Positions 59,905-64,000 of a DNA stretch of 64,000 nt are shown piece by piece. The stretch lies in assembly GCA_036267355.1 (NCBI GenBank), contig DATAWG010000042.1, positions 1 through 64,000 on the forward strand, written 5' to 3'. Origin of the DNA: Pirellulales bacterium. Its GTDB lineage: Bacteria > Planctomycetota > Planctomycetia > Pirellulales > DATAWG01. The notes under the pieces are model-generated. The model did not search any database, was not told the DNA's origin, and was given only the letters and a program-made list of their open reading frames with translations. The translations under genes were made by a program, and so were the position numbers. The first letter of the stretch is position 1. Each line of letters starts with the position of its first letter.

Positions 59905-61167
59905 CTATTTCCGCGGGGAGGCGACTTCCGGGGCGACCCCCATACGAACGTCGTCGAGAGACAGTTCGCCAGTCGCGCCCACCAGCCCGATATTCATGAT
60001 CGCCTCGCGAGCCGAACCGGGCACATGCAGCCGCTGGCTCTTACGCTGCCAGTCGAACGTGCCGCGAAACGGTTCGGGATCGAGAAACGTCGTTCCCGCG
60101 ATCGCGCGGTTCGCGTCGTAAAAGACGATCATCACCTCTGCCTCCAGCCCTGGCTGCGGCGCGCGGCGAATGTCTTTCCCTTTGGCCATGCAAGATACTT
60201 CGAGTTCATGCACCTCGCGGCCATCGATGGCGAAGCCTTGCAAGGCCCGGCAGCCGCGGCCGGCAATCGCATTGGAAAACGTCACGTAATTCTTGCCTTC
60301 CGGGGCATCGGCGGCCGTCACTACCTTCATCTGCCGGATGTAGTACCAACCGGTCGGCTCGCCGCTGGTGCCGGTGATCTGCTCGAATCCGCCGTTGACC
60401 AGATGCGGATGCAGAGGATCGGGCTTGTCTTCGCGGACAGTCGCAGCCGTGCCCGTCATGGGAACGAAAAGCGTCGGCTTGAGAGCTTCCTTGATCAGCT
60501 TTCCACCCTGCTTTTTGTACAGGTAAAGCACTTGCTGATAGCGCTCGCCGACAGGAATGACCATCCGCCCGCCTTCTTTGAGCTGATCCACGAGCGGCTG
60601 CGGCACCTTGTCGGGCGAGCAGGTAACGATGATCTTGTCGAACGGCGCTTCGTCGGGCCAGCCGAGATAGCCGTCGCCGATCTTCGTGTGGATGTTCTTG
60701 TACTTCAGTTGCTTGAGCGTTTGAGCCGCATGTCTGCCGAGCGATTCGATGATCTCGATCGAGTACACATCTTTTACCAGCGGGCTGAGAATTGCCGCCT
60801 GATAACCGCTGCCGGTGCCGATTTCCAGTACTTTGTCGGTCGGCAGCGGATCGAGTTCTTGCGTCATGTAGGCCACGATCACCGGGGGCGAGATCGTTTG
60901 GTGTGCGCCGATTGGCAGCGACATGTCGTAATAGGCATAGGGAATCTGTTCGGTCGAAACGAACAGATGCCGCGGCGTCATGCGCATCGATTTGATCACG
61001 CGCGGGTCGCTAACCCCGGCGGCAATCACTTCCTGATCGACCATCCGATCGCGCGCTTGGGCGAGCGCTTGCGACGAGCGTCCTTGCGCGGCGACCCGGT
61101 CGGCGGGGAACGCAAACGCCGCAAACAACGAGACGACCGCCGCGAAACGAAGAAAACGAATTGGCAT
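59905..61167 (-). CDS. pcm: Secreted protein-L-isoaspartate O-methyltransferase with C-terminal extension
   Basis: Methylates isoaspartyl residues to begin protein repair. The 420-residue protein is twice the usual length (about 210). It has a signal peptide (about 1-28). The methyltransferase (about 32-240) shows MVDQEVIAAGVSDPRVIKSMRMTPRHLFV, the AdoMet loop VLEIGTGSGYQAA (about 113-125) and IIVTCSPDKVPQPLVDQLKEGGRMVIPVG. The extra region (about 255-420) looks like a beta-sandwich binding domain (LVNGGFEQITGTSGEPTGWYYIRQ). GAGGAAG precedes the start. Export is unusual, as AdoMet is cytoplasmic. Near a secreted FKBP. Confidence 0.92.
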   Translation of the reverse strand: MPIRFLRFAAVVSLFAAFAFPADRVAAQGRSSQALAQARDRMVDQEVIAAGVSDPRVIKSMRMTPRHLFVSTEQIPYAYYDMSLPIGAHQTISPPVIVAYMTQELDPLPTDKVLEIGTGSGYQAAILSPLVKDVYSIEIIESLGRHAAQTLKQLKYKNIHTKIGDGYLGWPDEAPFDKIIVTCSPDKVPQPLVDQLKEGGRMVIPVGERYQQVLYLYKKQGGKLIKEALKPTLFVPMTGTAATVREDKPDPLHPHLVNGGFEQITGTSGEPTGWYYIRQMKVVTAADAPEGKNYVTFSNAIAGRGCRALQGFAIDGREVHELEVSCMAKGKDIRRAPQPGLEAEVMIVFYDANRAIAGTTFLDPEPFRGTFDWQRKSQRLHVPGSAREAIMNIGLVGATGELSLDDVRMGVAPEVASPRK

Positions 61168-61243
61168 CGAACGCTTCCTCACGAGTAAGAACTGGAGGCC
61201 GACGAAATCGGTCTCTTCCATCATACCATTTTGGCGCAAAAAA

Positions 61244-61281
61244 GCCCCGCAACGGAATTCTCACGAATTCCGTTGCGGGGC
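61244..61281 (-). terminator. Strong terminator of the FKBP gene
   Basis: Perfect 17-bp stem GCCCCGCAACGGAATTC/GAATTCCGTTGCGGGGC with a four-base loop; on the minus strand it is followed by TTTTTT. It separates the FKBP gene from pcm, so the two are probably transcribed separately. Confidence 0.93.
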
Positions 61282-61296
61282 GTATTTTTAATCACC

Positions 61297-61308
61297 CCCC
61301 TGCCCTAT
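61297..61308 (-). repeat. Variant of the G-rich 12-mer (ATAGGGCAGGGG)
   Basis: Two bases differ from consensus; directly after the stop of the FKBP gene. Confidence 0.6.
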
Positions 61309-62100
61309 TTACTGCGGCACGGCGTTCGGGGCGGGCGCCGCTTGGCCGGGCTGCACTTTCAGCAACTCGATGTCGAACACCAGCGTCGAGTTGGGGCCGA
61401 TATCCGGCGGAGCGCCGTGCGCGCCGTACGCCAAGTCGGAGGGGATAAAAAGTTGCCACTTGTCTCCTTCGCGCATCAGCTGCAGTGCTTCCGTCCAACC
61501 GGGAATGACGCCATTCACCGAAAACGTCGCGGGTCCGCCGTGCTTGGCTGAATTGTCGAACTCCGTGCCGTCGAGCAGCGTGCCGCGGTAATTGGTGGTG
61601 ACAGTGTCGTTCGCCTTCGGCGTGGCCCCGGTGCCCTGCTTCAGCACTTTGTACTGCAAGCCGCTCGGGAGCGTTTTCACGCCTTCGCGCTTCTTATTCT
61701 CGGCTAGAAACGTCTCGCCCGCTTTCTTGCTCTTTTCGGCCAGTTCCTGTTGCCGCGATTGAATCGCCCTTTGCAATTCGACCATGGTTGCGTGCATTTC
61801 CTGATCGGTCATCAACGTCTTGCCGGCGAGCGAATCGGCGATGCCCTGAGCAACGATCGTCGTATCGACATCGAGGCCTTGCTGCTTGAAGTCACGGCCG
61901 ACGTCGACGCCGATCGCGTAGCTCGATCGGTCTTTGAGGGATTTGAAGGGTGAAGCGGTTGGCGCGGCTGCGCCGCCGGCGGGAAGTGCCTCCCTGGCAG
62001 GCGGGCCGTTTTGAGCGGCCGGCTGCTGAGCATGCGCCATCGTGAACGCGGCCACGGCCAAAAGCCCGACGCCAATTCCAAGGGTCCGTCGCAAACGCAT
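61309..62100 (-). CDS. fkpA: Secreted FKBP-type peptidyl-prolyl isomerase (FkpA/Mip-like)
   Basis: Speeds proline isomerisation and acts as a folding chaperone outside the cytoplasm. The 263-residue protein has a signal peptide (about 1-24), the Mip/FkpA N-terminal helical dimerisation region (about 55-135; [31 protein letters not shown], then a long charged helix), and a C-terminal FKBP domain (about 145-250; [52 protein letters not shown]). GGAGAG stands four to five bases before the ATG. Confidence 0.95.
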   Translation of the reverse strand: MRLRRTLGIGVGLLAVAAFTMAHAQQPAAQNGPPAREALPAGGAAAPTASPFKSLKDRSSYAIGVDVGRDFKQQGLDVDTTIVAQGIADSLAGKTLMTDQEMHATMVELQRAIQSRQQELAEKSKKAGETFLAENKKREGVKTLPSGLQYKVLKQGTGATPKANDTVTTNYRGTLLDGTEFDNSAKHGGPATFSVNGVIPGWTEALQLMREGDKWQLFIPSDLAYGAHGAPPDIGPNSTLVFDIELLKVQPGQAAPAPNAVPQ

Positions 62101-62397
62101 AATCTCTCCTTATGGAATCGAAGAATTCGAGTTTATTCGAGCCCCCGAAGGCCCGGTTTCGGGAATTCTACCGCACGGGCAGCGAAAGGGGCAGGGAAAA
62201 TGCCAGGGTTAGGGATTAGGGTGGGGGTTAGGCGTGCGAAACCGCAAGCGAGCATCTGTCGCCAACTCGGCTGGAAGCTCGCTTGCGGTTTCGCGAGTTG
62301 GCCCCTGCCCGTGCCCCTTCTTCTCCTGACCACCCATCCTAACCCCTTACCCTATACAAGCCTTGCCCCGGCACTCCCTGCATGGCAGACTGCTCGC
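62101..62397. other. FKBP/aldolase gap with repeats
   Basis: 297 bp. Contains GGGTTAGGG-like tracts at 62205-62232 and their complement at 62338-62353, flanking a family B palindrome (62232-62298). No gene; promoters of both neighbours must be here. Confidence 0.55.
62232..62298. repeat. Palindromic repeat, family B
   Basis: Arms GCGTGCGAAACCGCAAGCGAGC and GCTCGCTTGCGGTTTCGCG with about 24 bp between, nested within the GGGTTAGGG inverted tracts. Confidence 0.9.
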
Positions 62398-63195
62398 ATG
62401 AAAACAAATCCCGTAAAACGCAAGCTTCGTGAAGGGCAGCCGACCGTCGGCACCTGGCTGTCACTGGGCGATCTTTATGCCTCGCGAGCGATGGCCCGGT
62501 TGGGCTTCGATTGGCTGACGCTCGACATGGAGCACCAGCCGATCGACTGGGCCCAAGCGGCGGCGATTTTCGCCGTCATCGCCGAGGCTGGTTGCGTGCC
62601 GCTGGTGCGATTGCCCGACGGCAGCCATACCTACATCAAGCGAGCCCTCGACGCCGGGGCTTGGGGCATCGTCGTGCCGATGGTCGACACGGTCGAACAG
62701 GCACGAACGGCCATCGCTGCCGCGAAATATCCACCGATTGGAAATCGCAGTCTCGGCGGCGGACTGCATTCGTTGAATTTTGATGCCACCAGCGGCGATT
62801 ATTTCCGCGAGGCGAACGACGAGATCCTGGTCGTCTTACAAACCGAAAGTCCGCGCGGGATTGAAAACGCCGAGGCCATCTACAGCTTGCCCGGCGTCGA
62901 CGCGATTTTCGTCGGCCCGGTAGATTTGCGGGCCAATCTTTGTTCGGCCGATGGAGTGCCGGCTGACGACGCGGCACTCGAGGCCGCACTGGCTCGGGTG
63001 ATCGCCATCGGGAAAAAAACCGGCACGCCGACCGGAATGCACACGATGTCGACCGACGCAGCGCTGGCCCGCGCCGCCCAGGGAATGCAGTTCCTGGCGA
63101 TCGGCAGCGAACTGCGGATGATGACTAGCGAAGCACAAGCCGTCATTCGCGCGCTGCGCCCGGAAAGGGCGACGCGTGATGTCGCTCGGTATTGA
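62398..63195 (+). CDS. HpcH/HpaI-type aldolase
   Basis: A class II metal-dependent aldolase of 265 residues. Signatures are [16 protein letters not shown] (substrate base and metal Glu region), [59 protein letters not shown]. The family includes 2-keto-3-deoxy-acid aldolases (HpaI, GarL) and citrate lyase beta-like enzymes; the exact substrate is unclear, but a 2-dehydro-3-deoxy sugar acid is most likely. It stands alone, followed by family A repeats. Confidence 0.92.
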   Translation: MKTNPVKRKLREGQPTVGTWLSLGDLYASRAMARLGFDWLTLDMEHQPIDWAQAAAIFAVIAEAGCVPLVRLPDGSHTYIKRALDAGAWGIVVPMVDTVEQARTAIAAAKYPPIGNRSLGGGLHSLNFDATSGDYFREANDEILVVLQTESPRGIENAEAIYSLPGVDAIFVGPVDLRANLCSADGVPADDAALEAALARVIAIGKKTGTPTGMHTMSTDAALARAAQGMQFLAIGSELRMMTSEAQAVIRALRPERATRDVARY

Positions 63196-63235
63196 ACGGA
63201 TCGGGCTTTTTGCGAGGCGATTGGTCACGCACACT

Positions 63236-63377
63236 GGCCCGAAGCGTCCGCGAGGGAGCCCTGCAACGGCGGCATCGTCTCGCTACCTGGCGGGAAATTC
63301 GAATGCACGTTGGCTCGAGACGTTAGCGAGGACGCCCCCCGACGGAGCGCAACCTCGCTAACGCTTCGGGCGAGTGT
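63236..63377. repeat. Family A repeat, inverted pair with middle copy
   Basis: GCCCGAAGCGTCCGCGAGGG (63238), GACGTTAGCGAGGAC (63319) and the reverse arm CCTCGCTAACGCTTCGGGC (63354-63372). Fills the aldolase/flgM convergent gap. Confidence 0.85.
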
Positions 63378-63421
63378 CTGGAATGCCAGCGCGGTTCGCT
63401 GGCGCCCAATCACCCGACCCG

Positions 63422-63703
63422 CTAGCCGATCTCGTCAAGCAGGTTGTCGAGAGCGCCGCTGAGCTTGTCGGGCGTTTCGTAGGTGCCCTGGGCGATTGCG
63501 GTGCGGAGTGCGTCGACGCGGTCTTGGCGGATGGCCGGAATGTCGCTGAGCTGGCTGGCCACCTGGCCGGAGTCCGACAATTGCAGTTCGTCGGAGATAT
63601 TCGACGTGGCCGTCGGTTGCGCGGGGGCCGACGTCGGGCGAAGGCTGTGCGGGGCGTTGACGGATTGCGGGCCGTGGACTTGCGTTGGGCCAAAAATCTG
63701 CAT
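63422..63703 (-). CDS. flgM: FlgM-like anti-sigma-28 factor
   Basis: A 93-residue protein. The C-terminal half has the FlgM pattern for binding FliA (sigma-28): SDIPAIRQDRVDALRTAIAQGTYETPDKLSGALDNLLDEI, with the typical 'R-x-x-x-V-x-x-L-x-x-A-I-x-x-G-x-Y' series. The N-terminal 50 residues are low-complexity and probably disordered, as in FlgM. GGAG is seven bases before ATG 63703. It normally delays late flagellar gene expression until the hook is finished. No other flagellar gene is in the window. Confidence 0.8.
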   Translation of the reverse strand: MQIFGPTQVHGPQSVNAPHSLRPTSAPAQPTATSNISDELQLSDSGQVASQLSDIPAIRQDRVDALRTAIAQGTYETPDKLSGALDNLLDEIG

Positions 63704-64000
63704 GGTGCTTCTCCTGCGGGCGGCAAGCCGGCGGTTTCCAAAACCGCCCTGACCGAATGCGAATGCACTCGGCCGGCTGGCCAACCTCTCTGGATGGACA
63801 AGGAACCGGGACTTTGCCGGTGGATAGCTCGGCGAGGAGCGGCTCTGATTCACCTGTTCCTTCAGCCCAAGCCCGACGGGGCTTGCTCAAGAAGAGAGGG
63901 CTGAATAAACCTCTTGGAATCAGCAATCTGCCGACATGCTCACGTTACCATCCGAAAAGTATACGTCACTTCCGGCGCCGCTTTCCCTGTCAAGCACTTG
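63704..64000. other. 297 bp upstream of flgM to the window end
   Basis: I see no gene on either strand that I can support. It should contain the flgM promoter and perhaps the start of a divergent gene beyond the window. A minus-strand TTGACA and TATACT near 63990-63955 are spaced too far apart (24 bp) to be a promoter. Confidence 0.4.

Noticed and set aside
63955-63996. Minus-strand TTGACA and TATACT as flgM promoter
   Set aside because: Spacing of 24 bp is incompatible with a sigma70 promoter, and the distance to the gene is about 250 bp.

Overview
The window is high-GC, densely packed bacterial DNA with the marks of a planctomycete, probably of the Pirellula/Lacipirellula type. The evidence is a TIGR03000-like surface protein with Ser-Cys-Gly-Trp repeats, a secreted sulfatase, membrane Ser/Thr kinases next to an FHA protein and an ECF sigma factor, DUF1571-like and DUF11-like secreted proteins, and many palindromic intergenic repeats of the kind that litter planctomycete genomes. 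This placement is an inference from gene content; no rRNA or tRNA gene is visible.

Layout. (1) 1-8.85 kb is the right part of a prophage or phage-derived island. An IS3-family element (1-1608) with a -1 frameshift site sits beside a packaging block on the minus strand (HNH nuclease, small terminase, large terminase). Next come a ParB-methyltransferase fusion, a double helix-turn-helix regulator, small phage-like ORFs and a frameshifted paralogue of a possible CsrA-like protein. The island ends inside dprA: only the 3' part of this competence gene remains (about 8852-9289). (2) 9.5-13.1 kb: a TPR-like membrane protein and clpC with a strong terminator. (3) 13.4-16.6 kb: an Mla/MCE lipid-transport operon (permease, ATPase, MCE protein). 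(4) 16.6-21.9 kb: a minus-strand signalling cluster of FHA protein, membrane Ser/Thr kinase, two-TM protein, ECF sigma factor and small cysteine-containing protein. (5) 22-28.4 kb: coiled-coil membrane protein, sulfatase, secreted metallopeptidase, dus, TolC-like secreted protein. (6) 28.5-39 kb: MFS transporter, Fur regulator, HEAT protein, purB, holA, a secreted Ig-like protein, a SHOCT-like peptide and clpX. (7) 39-46.7 kb: aminotransferase, DUF922-like peptidase, two paralogous envelope proteins and a DUF1571-like protein. (8) 46.7-56.5 kb: housekeeping genes pdxA, dtd, a YdjM-like hydrolase, a CvpA-like protein, accA, a second kinase, a GT4 glycosyltransferase, truA and asd. (9) 56.5-64 kb: an HTTM protein with a translationally coupled partner, the TIGR03000 protein, a secreted isoaspartyl methyltransferase followed by a secreted FKBP isomerase, an HpaI-type aldolase and an FlgM-like anti-sigma factor.

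Genes that work together: terS/terL/HNH (DNA packaging); mlaE/mlaF/mlaD-like (lipid transport across the envelope); kinase/FHA/sigma/anti-sigma-like (signalling); PIMT and FKBP (extracytoplasmic protein repair and folding, inferred).

The most unusual layer is the repeats. At least eight families of 60-100 bp imperfect palindromes occupy most intergenic gaps, and a short G-rich 12-mer (GCAGGGCAGGGG) recurs nine times exactly between 27 and 60 kb. Several of these sequences lie inside or at the ends of genes and are translated in frame (pdxA, FHA protein, truA, asd, accA-linked kinase, glycosyltransferase, HTTM protein and others).
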